A stretch of DNA of 64,000 nt from Novosphingobium sp. 28-62-57 (GCA_002256985.1 NCGO01000001.1:868001-932000), one strand, 5' to 3'. Shown: positions 48,272 to 56,863, counted from the first letter of the stretch. Notes: generated by a model not told the origin, from the sequence alone. A program made the numbers and translations.

Positions 48272-49405
48272 CTAACCCATCAGGGAAAACGCCGCCCGAA
48301 GCTCTTTCACAAAGGCTTCGGGCTGCTCCCACGCGGCAAAGTGCCCGCCTTTCTCCAGCTCGCCCCAATAGACCAGCTGCTTGCACGTCCGCTCAAACCA
48401 CTTGCGCGGGGCCGGGATGATCTCCTTGGGAAACGCACTCGCCGCCACCGGAATGTCGATCTGCACCCCGGTGATCGCGCCAAAGCTTTCCCAATAGAGC
48501 CGCGCCGATGAAGCGCCCGACGCGGTCAGCCAATAGAGCATGATGTTGTCGAGCATGTCGTCCCGGCTCAGCGCATCTTCTGGCGCGCCGTGATGATCGG
48601 TCCAGGCCCACATCTTCTCATAGATCCATCCGGCCAGGCCGACCGGCGAATCGACAAGGCCATACCCCACGGTTTGCGGCCGCGTGGATTGCTCCTTGGA
48701 ATATCCCGAATCCCAATCCTGATAATGCTTCAGCGCGGCCAGCGCCTTCAGATCAGCGGGTTCGGGCGCAGCCATATCTTCAGCAGAAGGCGCGGCCATC
48801 GGCATATTCAGATGAATGCCCTTGCACCCGGGCACTGGCATCGCGCCGATCATCGTGGTGACAATCGAACCCCAATCCCCGCCTTGCGCGAACCAGCTGT
48901 CATAGCCAAGCCGCGCCATCAACTCGCCCCAGGCTTGCGCAATCTTCTGGACGCCCCAGCCCGTCACTGCAGGCTTGCCCGAAAAACCATAGCCCGGCAG
49001 ACACGGAATCACGAGATGGAAGGCATCCGCCGCTGTCCCGCCATGCTTTTCGGGCCGAGTCAGCGGCGCAATGCAGCGGCGAAATTCAAGGATTGATCCC
49101 GGCCAGCCATGCGTCATCACCAGCGGTCGCGCGCCCTCGCGCGGGGACCGCACATGCAGGAACCGGATCATCACCCCGTCGATCTCGGTTTCGAACATGC
49201 CCCAATCGTTCAGCATCTGCTGGCAGGCATACCAGTCATAGCCATCGCGCCAGTGCACGACCAGTTCCTGCAAGGCCATGAGCGGCGTCCCTTGCGACCA
49301 GTCGTCCACCGGCTCCTTCTCCGGCCAGCGCGCCATATCCAGGCGGCTATGCAGGTCCGCAATCGCGGCTGGCGGAATATCTATGGCGAACGGTACGACG
49401 GACAT
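48272..49405 (-). CDS. Epoxide hydrolase, EHN/alpha-beta hydrolase family
   Basis: 377 residues. The EHN domain occupies about the first 110 residues (MSVVPFAIDIPPAAIADLHSRL...MFETEIDGV). The hydrolase core has the oxyanion HGWPGS, the nucleophile Asp in FAQGGDWGSIV, and the catalytic His in KGGHFAAWEQP, with a cap segment in between. Likely hydrolyses an epoxide of unknown structure. ATG 49405 has GGGAGAG upstream and sits at the edge of an inverted repeat. Convergent with the YceI-like gene, only 4 bp apart. Confidence 0.9.
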   Translation of the reverse strand: MSVVPFAIDIPPAAIADLHSRLDMARWPEKEPVDDWSQGTPLMALQELVVHWRDGYDWYACQQMLNDWGMFETEIDGVMIRFLHVRSPREGARPLVMTHGWPGSILEFRRCIAPLTRPEKHGGTAADAFHLVIPCLPGYGFSGKPAVTGWGVQKIAQAWGELMARLGYDSWFAQGGDWGSIVTTMIGAMPVPGCKGIHLNMPMAAPSAEDMAAPEPADLKALAALKHYQDWDSGYSKEQSTRPQTVGYGLVDSPVGLAGWIYEKMWAWTDHHGAPEDALSRDDMLDNIMLYWLTASGASSARLYWESFGAITGVQIDIPVAASAFPKEIIPAPRKWFERTCKQLVYWGELEKGGHFAAWEQPEAFVKELRAAFSLMG

Positions 49406-49435
49406 TTGCAACTCTCCCGATCTTCTTGTTGCAAA
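49405..49435. promoter_or_regulatory. Inverted repeat at the start of the epoxide hydrolase gene
   Basis: TTTGCAAC (49405-49412) and GTTGCAAA (49428-49435) are perfect 8-bp arms with 15 bp between them. The Shine-Dalgarno sequence lies in the loop and the ATG at the foot. It could be an operator or an mRNA hairpin. Confidence 0.5.
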
Positions 49436-49477
49436 CATTCTGGACAAGCGCGCACGGAATCACCATAGGCTTGTCGC

Positions 49478-49528
49478 ATGAACACTCGGCTGGACCTTAC
49501 CCTGCGACTTATCCGCCCTTGGGCGTGA
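49478..49528 (+). CDS. Leucine-rich leader peptide of leuA
   Basis: Sixteen-residue [19 protein letters not shown] with four Leu codons (CTG, CTT, CTG, CTT) and one Ile codon in positions 5-12. It ends 88 bp before leuA on the same strand. Its last codons overlap the left arm of a 10-bp stem whose right arm is 49560-49569. This is the layout of an amino-acid-responsive attenuation leader. The upstream AGG is only a weak ribosome-binding site. Confidence 0.6.
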   Translation: MNTRLDLTLRLIRPWA

Positions 49529-49569
49529 GCTGACGCGCGGGGTCGCCCGGCGCGCACGGCGCCCAGGGG
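49516..49569 (+). promoter_or_regulatory. Leader RNA stem controlling leuA
   Basis: CCCTTGGGCG (49516-49525, inside the leader peptide ORF) is complementary over 10 bp, with one G-U pair, to CGCCCAGGGG (49560-49569). Between them a second GC-rich hairpin can form (GCGCGGGG with CCCGGCGCGC). No T-run follows, so control is more likely at translation or by Rho than by an intrinsic terminator. Confidence 0.5.
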
Positions 49570-49572
49570 ATC

Positions 49573-49620
49573 ATGCAACGCAACCGGCAAAATCCAGATC
49601 ATCCGAGTTCAAAACCATGA
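49573..49620 (+). CDS. Possible second short upstream ORF coupled to leuA
   Basis: Fifteen codons ([15 protein letters not shown]). AGGGGA lies directly before the ATG (spacing rather short). The TGA overlaps the leuA ATG as ATGA. leuA itself has no good Shine-Dalgarno sequence, so translation could be coupled to this ORF. The AGGGG is in the right arm of the leader stem. May be fortuitous. Confidence 0.35.
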   Translation: MQRNRQNPDHPSSKP

Positions 49621-51287
49621 CCATGCTCAAAAACCCTTCGGCCAAGTATCGCCCGTTCCCGCAGATTGATCTGCCGAACCGCCAATGGCCCAGCAAAACC
49701 ATCACCAAAGCCCCGCGCTGGCTTTCAACCGACATGCGCGATGGCAACCAGTCGCTGATCGATCCGATGGATGCGGACAAGAAGAGCCGCTTTTTCGACC
49801 TGCTGCTGCGCGTCGGGCTCAAGGAAATCGAGGTCGGCTTCCCATCGGCTGGTGCGACCGAGTATGATTTCATTCGCGGTCTGGTCGATGCCGGACGCAT
49901 CCCCGATGACGTGTTCGTACAGGTCCTCACCCAATCGCGCGAAGACCTGATCAAGACCAGCTTCGAAAGCCTCGCCGGGGCCAAGCAGGCCATTGTCCAC
50001 GTCTACAACGCCGTGTCCCCGCTGTGGCGGCAGGTCGTGTTCGGCATGGACAAGGCCGATGTGCGCAAGATCGCGCAAGATGGCGCAAAGTTCCTGCGTG
50101 ATCAGGCCGCGCGCTTCCCGCAGACCGACTGGCACTTTGAATATAGCCCGGAAACCTTTTCCACCGCCGAACTCGATTTCAGCATCGAATGCTGCGAGGC
50201 GGTGATGGAAATCCTGCAGCCCACGGTTGAAAAGCCGATCATCCTGAACCTGCCCGCCACGGTTGAGGCGGCAACGGCCAACATCTACGCCGACCAGATC
50301 GAATACTTCTGCCGCAATCTGCCAAACCGGGACCGCGCGGTGATCTCGCTGCACACCCACAACGATCGCGGCACCGGCGTCGCTGCGGCTGAGCTCGGCC
50401 TGATGGCGGGCGCAGACCGCGTCGAGGGCTGTCTGTTCGGCAATGGGGAGCGGACGGGCAACTGCTGCCTCGTCACAGTCGGTCTGAACTTGTACACACA
50501 AGGTGTTGATCCAGAACTGGATTTCTCGGATATCGATGAAGTGATCCAGACGGTCGAATACTGCAATCAGCTACCCGTCCACCCGCGCCATCCTTATGGC
50601 GGCGAACTGGTGTTCACCGCCTTTTCCGGCAGCCATCAGGACGCGATCAAAAAGGGCTTTGCCGCTGCGGAACAGCGCAATGACGAACTCTGGGCCATCC
50701 CCTACCTGCCGATTGACCCGGCGGACCTGGGCCGCAGCTATGAAGCCGTCATCCGCGTCAATTCGCAGTCGGGCAAGGGTGGCTTTGCCTGGGTACTCGA
50801 ACAGGATCAGGGCCTGAAACTGCCCAAGAAGATGCAGGCCCACTTCTCCCGCCATGTGCAGGAACTGGCTGACGAACTGGGGCGCGAACTGCAGGCGGCT
50901 GATATCTGGGGCGTTTTCCGCAAGGCCTATCGCCTCGATGCGCCGCAGCACCTGCAGCTGGTCGAGTATGATGAAGCGCGCGGGTCCGATGGCACGCGCA
51001 TCTTTGCCGGCAAGATCGAGGTGGATGGCAAAGTCCAGTCCGTATCGGGCCGCGGCAATGGGTTGATCTCATCGGTCGTCGCCACGCTCAAGGATGGCTT
51101 CGGCGTGGACATCGACGTGACCGACTACAGCGAACACGCGATGGGCGCAGGCAGCAACGCCCGCGCTGCCGCCTATGTGGAATGCAAGACCGCCGATGGC
51201 CGCACCATCTGGGGTGTCGGCATCGACGAAGACGTCGCCACGGCATCCGTCCGCGCGGTTCTGAGTGCGGCGAACGCGGTGGGCTAA
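49617..51287 (+). CDS. leuA: 2-isopropylmalate synthase
   Basis: First committed step of leucine synthesis: acetyl-CoA plus 2-oxoisovalerate to 2-isopropylmalate. 556 residues, the long form. The catalytic barrel has [16 protein letters not shown] near residue 40, the metal motif [16 protein letters not shown] and [12 protein letters not shown]. The C-terminal regulatory domain, with [33 protein letters not shown], binds leucine for feedback inhibition. ATG 49617 starts [17 protein letters not shown]. Preceded by a leucine leader ORF. Confidence 0.96.
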   Translation: MTMLKNPSAKYRPFPQIDLPNRQWPSKTITKAPRWLSTDMRDGNQSLIDPMDADKKSRFFDLLLRVGLKEIEVGFPSAGATEYDFIRGLVDAGRIPDDVFVQVLTQSREDLIKTSFESLAGAKQAIVHVYNAVSPLWRQVVFGMDKADVRKIAQDGAKFLRDQAARFPQTDWHFEYSPETFSTAELDFSIECCEAVMEILQPTVEKPIILNLPATVEAATANIYADQIEYFCRNLPNRDRAVISLHTHNDRGTGVAAAELGLMAGADRVEGCLFGNGERTGNCCLVTVGLNLYTQGVDPELDFSDIDEVIQTVEYCNQLPVHPRHPYGGELVFTAFSGSHQDAIKKGFAAAEQRNDELWAIPYLPIDPADLGRSYEAVIRVNSQSGKGGFAWVLEQDQGLKLPKKMQAHFSRHVQELADELGRELQAADIWGVFRKAYRLDAPQHLQLVEYDEARGSDGTRIFAGKIEVDGKVQSVSGRGNGLISSVVATLKDGFGVDIDVTDYSEHAMGAGSNARAAAYVECKTADGRTIWGVGIDEDVATASVRAVLSAANAVG

Positions 51288-51303
51288 GAATAGAAGGAAG
51301 ACT

Positions 51304-51452
51304 GTTTCGCGCAGAGGCGCAGAGATCCGCAGAGACTGTCGCTCTGCGCCGCAGGCCCTGATCCTGCAGCCCGCGTTGAAAAGTTTAGTCGGCTTCGCCG
51401 AATTGAACTTCTTCTCTGCGATCTCTGCTCCCTCTGCGCCTCTGCACGAAAC
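51304..51452. repeat. Inverted repeat of the GCAGAGGCGCAGAG family
   Basis: Arms 51304-51324 and 51432-51452 (21 bp, one mismatch) enclose 107 bp that contain further related CTCTGCG/CGCAGAG stretches. It lies after leuA and before the amidohydrolase gene. This is the fourth distinct palindromic family in the window. Confidence 0.85.
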
Positions 51453-51470
51453 CCCTTCAAACTTAAAATC

Positions 51471-51488
51471 TAACCAAACGCTTAAATC
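51471..51488. promoter_or_regulatory. Operator-like motif upstream of the amidohydrolase gene
   Basis: TAACCAAACGCTTAAATC matches TAACCATACGATTAAATC at 52659-52676 in 16 of 18 positions. The motif is partly palindromic (TAA...TTA), as in TetR-type sites, and lies 75 bp before the start of the gene at 51563. Confidence 0.5.
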
Positions 51489-51562
51489 GCACTTGCCGCC
51501 ACCGAACCAAGCGCCATAGTCCCAAAGCGCCCGCAAGAGGCGCGAACAAGGGACAGGACGCC

Positions 51563-52621
51563 ATGGGACAGGATAAGGCCGAAGAAGCGATTCTCGAACC
51601 CGATCTGCCGATCATCGATCCGCACCACCACCTGTGGGATTTGCGGCCCCTGATCTCGGCGTTCCCCGCGCCGCGGCATTTCTTCATCGAAACGCTAAGC
51701 CATTCTGCCTATTACACATTCGACCAATTGCTGGCCGACGCGCGCGGCGGGCACAATGTCATCGCCACCGTGTACATGGAATGCGGCGCCTTCTACCGCG
51801 CCGGCGTCGATCCCGCGATGAAGCCGGTGGGCGAAGTGGAATTTGCAGGCGGCGTTGCCGCACAAGGCGCAAGCGGCCTCTACGGCAACTTCCGCCCTTG
51901 CTCCGCCATCGTCGGCCACGCCGACCTCACGCTGGGAGACGGCGCAAGGCCCGTGCTCGAAGCGCTGGCGGCGGCAGGAAACGGACGCTTTCGCGGTATC
52001 CGCCACCAAGGCGCATGGAACGCCGACCCGGACGTTCTCGGCCCGCCCTTCCACGCGCCACCGCAGCTCTACCTGTCGGACAAATTCCGCCAAGGCTTCC
52101 GCCATCTGGGCGAGATGGGTCTGACATTCGATGCATGGGTGCTCGAACCGCAACTTGGCGATGTGCTCGATCTGGCGCGTGCCTTTCCCGATCAGCCTAT
52201 CTGCCTCGACCATTGCGGCACGCCGCTCGGCATGGGAATCTATCTTAACAAGCTGCACGAACGTTTTGATATCTGGCGTGAAAATATTCATGCGCTGGCT
52301 GCTTGCCCCAATGTCAGTGTCAAGCTTGGCGGCCTTGCCATGGCCTTCTGCGGCTTGCCCGATCACGGCCCGATGGCGGGCCTGTCGTCCGAGACGCTGG
52401 CGGCCATGTGGCGGCCCTATATCGAAACCTGCATCGAAGCGTTCGGTCCGGACCGTGCGATGTTTGAAAGCAACTATCCGGTCGACAAGTGGGGCGCGAG
52501 TTACAACACGCTGTGGAACGCCTTCAAACGCCTGGCCCACGGCGCGTCCGCGTCAGAAAAGCGCGCGCTCTTCGCAGGCACGGCGGCGAAATTCTACGGC
52601 ATCGAGGACACGTTGCCCTGA
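51563..52621 (+). CDS. Amidohydrolase family protein (amidohydrolase_2/TIM-barrel type)
   Basis: 352 residues. The metal-binding signature IIDPHHHLWDLR lies near residue 18. The later LDHCGTPLG, the VKLGGLAM segment and FESNYPVDKWGASY match the lactonase/decarboxylase branch of amidohydrolase_2 proteins. Probably hydrolyses a lactone or decarboxylates an aromatic acid; substrate unknown. ATG 51563 gives MGQDKAEEAI. Followed after 78 bp by a nitronate monooxygenase gene that shares an upstream motif, suggesting common control. Confidence 0.85.
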   Translation: MGQDKAEEAILEPDLPIIDPHHHLWDLRPLISAFPAPRHFFIETLSHSAYYTFDQLLADARGGHNVIATVYMECGAFYRAGVDPAMKPVGEVEFAGGVAAQGASGLYGNFRPCSAIVGHADLTLGDGARPVLEALAAAGNGRFRGIRHQGAWNADPDVLGPPFHAPPQLYLSDKFRQGFRHLGEMGLTFDAWVLEPQLGDVLDLARAFPDQPICLDHCGTPLGMGIYLNKLHERFDIWRENIHALAACPNVSVKLGGLAMAFCGLPDHGPMAGLSSETLAAMWRPYIETCIEAFGPDRAMFESNYPVDKWGASYNTLWNAFKRLAHGASASEKRALFAGTAAKFYGIEDTLP

Positions 52622-52627
52622 TCCCCT

Positions 52628-52676
52628 TTGACAACCGCCACGGCATGACTTAGCCGTTTAACCATACGATTAAATC
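52628..52676 (+). promoter_or_regulatory. Promoter and operator-like motif of the nitronate monooxygenase gene
   Basis: TTGACA (52628-52633), 17 bp, then TAGCCG is a possible promoter. TAACCATACGATTAAATC (52659-52676) follows just downstream, where a bound repressor would block transcription. The same motif, 16 of 18 bases, precedes the amidohydrolase gene. Confidence 0.45.
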
Positions 52677-52699
52677 CAGTCGACAAGGACCGCACCGAC

Positions 52700-53680
52700 A
52701 TGTCCCTGCCCCCGTTGTTTGCCAACCTGCGCCTGCCCGTCATCGCCTCCCCGCTGTTCATCATCTCGTGCCCGGAACTGGTGATCGCGCAGTGCAAGGC
52801 CGGGATTGTCGGCTCTTTCCCGTCGCTTAATGCGCGCCCCATCAGCCAACTCGATGAATGGCTGCACCAGATCACCGAAGAACTGGCCACCCACAACCGC
52901 GCCCACCCGGACCGCCCCGCAGCTCCCTTCGCGGTCAACCAGATCGTCCACAAGACCAACAACCGCCTCGATGAAGACATGGCCCTGTGCGAGAAATGGC
53001 AAGTGCCAATGCTCATCACCTCATTGGGCGCGCGGGAGGATGTCTATCAGGCGGCGCACCGCTGGGGCGGGATTGTCCTGCACGATGTGATCAACGATCG
53101 CTTCGCCCGCAAGGCCATCGAAAAGGGCGCCGATGGCCTCGTGCCTGTTGCGGCTGGTGCCGGGGGCCATGCCGGAGCGCAATCGCCTTTCGCACTGATG
53201 CAGGAAATCCGCGAATGGTTCAGCGGCCTCGTCGCGCTCTCGGGCGCAATCGCCCATGGCCGATCTATCCTTGCTGCTCAATCGCTTGGAGCAGACTTTG
53301 CATACATCGGCTCAGCTTGGATCGCGACCGAGGAAGCCAATGCCAATGCCGAGTACAAGCAGTCCATCGTCGACAGCAAGGCTGACGATATCATCTATTC
53401 CAACCTCTTCACGGGCATCCACGGCAACTACTTGCGCTCCTCCATCGTCAACGCCGGGCTTGATCCGGATAACCTGCCGGAGAGCGATCCGAGCAAGATG
53501 AATTTTGGCTCGGGCGGCAACACCGGCGTCAAGGCGTGGAAGGACATCTGGGGATCGGGACAGGGCATCGGTGCGGTTTCAGCAGTCGAACCGGTCGCCG
53601 CGCGCGTGGATCGGCTGGAAGCTCAATACCGCGAAGCCGCTGCGGCCCTCTCAGCGAACTCCGCCCCCTTCCTGAAGTAG
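52700..53680 (+). CDS. Nitronate monooxygenase (2-nitropropane dioxygenase family)
   Basis: FMN-dependent TIM-barrel enzyme of 326 residues. Seen are the N-terminal LPVIASPLFIISCPELVIAQCKAG, the FMN-phosphate region AGAGGHAGAQSPFALM with the catalytic-type His, SGAIAHGRSILAAQSLGADFAYIGSAWIAT and GSGQGIGAV near the C-terminus. Family members oxidise nitronates or reduce quinones; some in sphingomonads accompany fatty-acid or aromatic catabolism, so the exact reaction is open. ATG 52700. Followed directly by the tandem decamer array. Confidence 0.9.
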   Translation: MSLPPLFANLRLPVIASPLFIISCPELVIAQCKAGIVGSFPSLNARPISQLDEWLHQITEELATHNRAHPDRPAAPFAVNQIVHKTNNRLDEDMALCEKWQVPMLITSLGAREDVYQAAHRWGGIVLHDVINDRFARKAIEKGADGLVPVAAGAGGHAGAQSPFALMQEIREWFSGLVALSGAIAHGRSILAAQSLGADFAYIGSAWIATEEANANAEYKQSIVDSKADDIIYSNLFTGIHGNYLRSSIVNAGLDPDNLPESDPSKMNFGSGGNTGVKAWKDIWGSGQGIGAVSAVEPVAARVDRLEAQYREAAAALSANSAPFLK

Positions 53681-53720
53681 CCTTGGTGCAGCTAGGTGCA
53701 TCTAGGTGCATCTAGGTGCA
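53681..53720. repeat. Tandem 10-bp repeat, second array (TCTAGGTGCA units)
   Basis: Four decamers (CCTTGGTGCA, GCTAGGTGCA, then TCTAGGTGCA twice) start right after the TAG stop of the nitronate monooxygenase gene. They are followed by CTTCAGG, which provides the TGA stop of the minus-strand AHH gene. This is the same arrangement as at 6891-6936. Confidence 0.9.
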
Positions 53721-53722
53721 CT

Positions 53723-54262
53723 TCAGGCTGCGTGCTGTTCGCCACCCGTATCGGACCAGAAAAGATCAGCCATTTCATCAAGATGGCTGAAATCCAGCGC
53801 GGGATCGCGGGTGTTGAGCGGCACCCGCGACCAATTGCGCGGATCAAGGAAGCGCCGCCGCAACGCGCGCTGCAGCAAATCGAACCGCATCAGCGCCACG
53901 TAGTCGGCCTCAGCGCCCTTGTGCCGATTGCGCGACCAGTGCGCCTCGATCTGGCCGACGCGTTCGAGCACAAGTTCATTGTAGGCGCGATGCGGGCCGC
54001 GATGCAGGGGCATGCCGACACGGCGCGCGACATCTTCGGAAGCTGGCAGCATTTGGCCATTGCGCCGAAAATCATGAATGCCCAGACGCTCAACCCCCAG
54101 TTGCGACACGAACGGGGAAAGCGCGGCAATCTGGAGAACCTGCCGGGGGACCAGATGATGCCGCTGCAGATCGGGGGAATAGCCGGGTTTTCCGGGGACG
54201 TTAACGCTCCCGAACGGCAGCTGGCGCCGCTTATGCCACGAAGGTTCCCGGCTTAATTGCAC
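53723..54262 (-). CDS. AHH-type (HNH/Endonuclease VII superfamily) nuclease-like protein
   Basis: 179 residues. The segment LQRHHLVPRQVL with paired His, followed by DFRRNGQMLPASEDVA and MPLHRGPHRAYNELV, matches the HH...GxH pattern of AHH nucleases, which occur as toxin tips. Here the domain stands alone, without a secretion or polymorphic-toxin N-terminus and without signal peptide. GTG 54262 overlaps the stop of the upstream gene by 10 bp, so the two are probably translated together. Whether it is an active nuclease, a toxin or a domesticated enzyme cannot be decided. Confidence 0.7.
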   Translation of the reverse strand: MQLSREPSWHKRRQLPFGSVNVPGKPGYSPDLQRHHLVPRQVLQIAALSPFVSQLGVERLGIHDFRRNGQMLPASEDVARRVGMPLHRGPHRAYNELVLERVGQIEAHWSRNRHKGAEADYVALMRFDLLQRALRRRFLDPRNWSRVPLNTRDPALDFSHLDEMADLFWSDTGGEQHAA

Positions 54263-54993
54263 CGCGCAAGAATACGTCCTCTTTCCGGCACCTCAAGAAA
54301 GACTGCTCCCGTTCCGGCAAGAACTGCATCAGTAGAACTACTTATAGGCCCATGCGCAACCAGCCAGTCGATCAGCCGGATCGCCACGCGCGACAGCGCA
54401 GAAGCGCCATCGGTCGATCCGGACACAAGCGAAAACTCCTGTTCTATAAAGAAGTTAAGCCCTTCACTGCGCAGCCCGCCCGCGCCATCGGGATGAATCG
54501 CGACAAAGGCTGGCGCGGGAAACGGTCCGCCCTGCAGCCACGGGCGCACCGCCTTTTCAAACAGGTCCGCTCTGACCATCAGCTTGGCCGGAAGCCAGAC
54601 AATCGCGGTTGCCGGCCCGATTCGCGCCAGATCCGCCAAGAGATCGGCCGCGACTCGAATCACCGGAAGCAATCGCTGTGCGCCTGCCAGATGCGGCCCG
54701 GGCGCCAGAGTCAGCACCCCAAGATCGGCCGATGCGGCACGATCCAGACCCACCGCCGCCCGGATTTCCGGCAAGGGTTGCACCGGACCGCCCGCCAGAC
54801 CGTGCAGATCAAATGTCAGACCATCGCGCAGCAGCTCAACCCAGCCGTCATCGGCCGCCGGTTTATGCGATACCGCAAATGTGGCACCGCGTTCGGCTTC
54901 GGCAAGGACGTGTTGCAGCGTTGGGAGCAAGGCTGCGTCATAAAGAAGCGCTGCAATCGGGGCGCAACCGTCAGACTGGAAACTGGCGTCCAC
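54253..54993 (-). CDS. Hypothetical protein coupled to the AHH gene
   Basis: 246 residues, GTG 54993 with GAAGGGA in front. Soluble and acidic, without signal peptide. Central and C-terminal features (TAIVWLPAKLMVRADLFEKAV, then LRSEGLNFFIEQEFSLVSGS) faintly recall DUF4261, but I am not sure. Its overlap with the AHH gene and identical strand suggest a functional pair, for example a partner or immunity protein; that is inference from position only. Confidence 0.6.
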   Translation of the reverse strand: MDASFQSDGCAPIAALLYDAALLPTLQHVLAEAERGATFAVSHKPAADDGWVELLRDGLTFDLHGLAGGPVQPLPEIRAAVGLDRAASADLGVLTLAPGPHLAGAQRLLPVIRVAADLLADLARIGPATAIVWLPAKLMVRADLFEKAVRPWLQGGPFPAPAFVAIHPDGAGGLRSEGLNFFIEQEFSLVSGSTDGASALSRVAIRLIDWLVAHGPISSSTDAVLAGTGAVFLEVPERGRILARCN

Positions 54994-55098
54994 GTACGTC
55001 CCTTCTCACAACGGCCCTCATGCCTGGCAATTTGCCCAGCCAGCCCCGATTCTGACCAACAAAGCTAGGTTCGCTGCGGATCATATAAGCGCAAAAAT

Positions 55099-55587
55099 TC
55101 AGAAAACTCCTAAATCCAACCCCGCCGAAACGGCCTGTCCCAGATCGCGACACTTTTGCACGTCTTCGGGCAAAAGGTGCTTGTCCGCCAGAATATCGTG
55201 CGGAGCCTGAGCCTTGGTGCAGATCACCAATGGCTCGGCAATCCGGCGAAGCCGCCAACCGGTAACAATTCGGTCAATCTGCCGTCCAGCCCCCGAACCA
55301 TCCGATCCCGCTGCAATCATGGTTGCGTAGGGCCGTCCTTCGATCCTTGCGAGCAGCGGATAATAAGTGCGGTCAAAGAACTCCTTCATCATGCCGGTCA
55401 TGCTGCCAAGATTTTCGGGGCAGCAGAACAGATAGCCCTGCGCCGCCAGCAGATCATCGCTGACCGCCTCATCCGCGCCTATCATGCGGCAGGGGCCAGA
55501 GGTGCAGGCAGCCTCAAACGCCGCCTGCGCCATGGCTTGCGCGGCACCGGTGCGACTGTGCCAGATGATCAGCAGCCCCGATGCCAT
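55099..55587 (-). CDS. Flavodoxin-like / NAD(P)H-dependent FMN oxidoreductase
   Basis: 162 residues with a flavodoxin fold. The phosphate loop HSRTGAAQAMAQA lies near residue 10, and YLFCCPENLGSMTGMMKEFFDRTYY is the typical second FMN loop with the dimer helix. The ATG 55587 is 7 bp after the stop of the secreted-protein gene upstream, so they form an operon. Electron partner unknown. Confidence 0.82.
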   Translation of the reverse strand: MASGLLIIWHSRTGAAQAMAQAAFEAACTSGPCRMIGADEAVSDDLLAAQGYLFCCPENLGSMTGMMKEFFDRTYYPLLARIEGRPYATMIAAGSDGSGAGRQIDRIVTGWRLRRIAEPLVICTKAQAPHDILADKHLLPEDVQKCRDLGQAVSAGLDLGVF

Positions 55588-55593
55588 GCCCGA

Positions 55594-56844
55594 TCAGCAC
55601 CCATCATCGCTGCCATTGGGCACCCCGAGCGCGCCTGCCATTGCACCACCCAGAAGGCCGCCAAATCCCTTCTTTTTCTTTGGCTTGCATTCGGCTTTTG
55701 CCTGCTCACCTGAAGTTGCAGGCCCTGCCCCGAACCCTTCCATGCCCACCAGAAATCCGGTGGTGGAACGATGGCGGATTCGCGCGGTCCATTCGGGCAC
55801 CCATCTGATCTTCGGATCGGCTGGCCGCGGCGGATAGGCGAAGGATTCCTCGGGCCCATAGGCGTGCAGAGTGCCGTACATGAAGTCTGGCGCGGCAGCC
55901 TTGACCTCGGCAGGGACTGTGCAACTGGTGGTTTGCGGCGAAAGCACGGTCTTGTCCGTCACCAGTCTGGCCACGGTGGCAGGGGCCATCCAATCAGCCA
56001 GACCGCCGCCGAACTGGCGGCTGGCGCTGGACGACCACCAGACCATGTCAGCCATTTCGTCGCCCTTCCCGGACTGCTTTCCGCCAATGATCATCGCGTA
56101 ATAGCCGGTCGCATCGGGAACCGCGCCCCAGCGCAGCAGTGTGGAACCGCTGGCCTGCTGCGTATTCGAGGCATTGAGCGGTCCCATGAAATCCTTGGCC
56201 AGCGAAAATGCCATCTCCGGCGAATAGTTGCCCGCCACGCGATGGGCACCGACCAGCACCGAATCCGGCTTGGCCGATTTGCCATCTGCACCCGGCCAAT
56301 AGCCATAGGTCTTTGATGCAGATGGAGAAACCATGCGGTCCAGCGGTACGGACGAGGTAAACAGCCCCGGCGGCACCTGGCCCGCAGCCAGTTTGCTGAA
56401 ATCAATCACCACCGGCTGCCCCTTTGGCGCGCGTTCACCACAGCCCCAGAAGATCAGCATGCGGCCCTTGGGGCGTTGAAAGTCTTTCTCGCCCGGCTCA
56501 GGCGGTGCGCTCTTGCCCGGTTCAGGCGTGCGCAACAGCACCGATTTGCCCAGCTTTGCCCCTGCGGGCATGAAATGTTCGGCCTTGGGCTTGCCATCGG
56601 CGGCTGACCGGCTGGAGCCGAGATCGAGCCAGAGCATATGTTGCGCCTTGGGCGTGCCGCCAAAGGCCATCGCCATGGCCGCGCCCATCCCGCCGCCAGC
56701 TCCCATACCGCCGATACCGGAGACTGTTTCCGCACGCATTTCATAGCGCGCGATCGGGGCGCTGGCCTGTTGTGCGCCAACCGCAACGCCAAACCCTGCC
56801 AGAACGAGACCACTCACCGCCAATTGACCTGAGAATTTGCGCAT
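55594..56844 (-). CDS. Secreted protein of unknown function
   Basis: 416 residues from ATG 56844 with GAGGAGG upstream. A signal peptide is visible (MRKFSGQLAVSGLVLAGFGVAVGAQQASA), then a Gly/Met-rich stretch (SGIGGMGAGGGMGAAMAMAF). A middle region has LLRWGAVPDATGYYAMIIGG (resembling a fibronectin-like strand) and WWSSSASRQFGGG. The C-terminus is KPKKKKGFGGLLGGAMAGALG, a basic then hydrophobic tail. No family recognised. Periplasmic or surface location is inferred. First gene of a pair with the flavodoxin-like gene. Confidence 0.7.
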   Translation of the reverse strand: MRKFSGQLAVSGLVLAGFGVAVGAQQASAPIARYEMRAETVSGIGGMGAGGGMGAAMAMAFGGTPKAQHMLWLDLGSSRSAADGKPKAEHFMPAGAKLGKSVLLRTPEPGKSAPPEPGEKDFQRPKGRMLIFWGCGERAPKGQPVVIDFSKLAAGQVPPGLFTSSVPLDRMVSPSASKTYGYWPGADGKSAKPDSVLVGAHRVAGNYSPEMAFSLAKDFMGPLNASNTQQASGSTLLRWGAVPDATGYYAMIIGGKQSGKGDEMADMVWWSSSASRQFGGGLADWMAPATVARLVTDKTVLSPQTTSCTVPAEVKAAAPDFMYGTLHAYGPEESFAYPPRPADPKIRWVPEWTARIRHRSTTGFLVGMEGFGAGPATSGEQAKAECKPKKKKGFGGLLGGAMAGALGVPNGSDDGC

Positions 56845-56863
56845 ATTGCCATCCTCCTCAACC

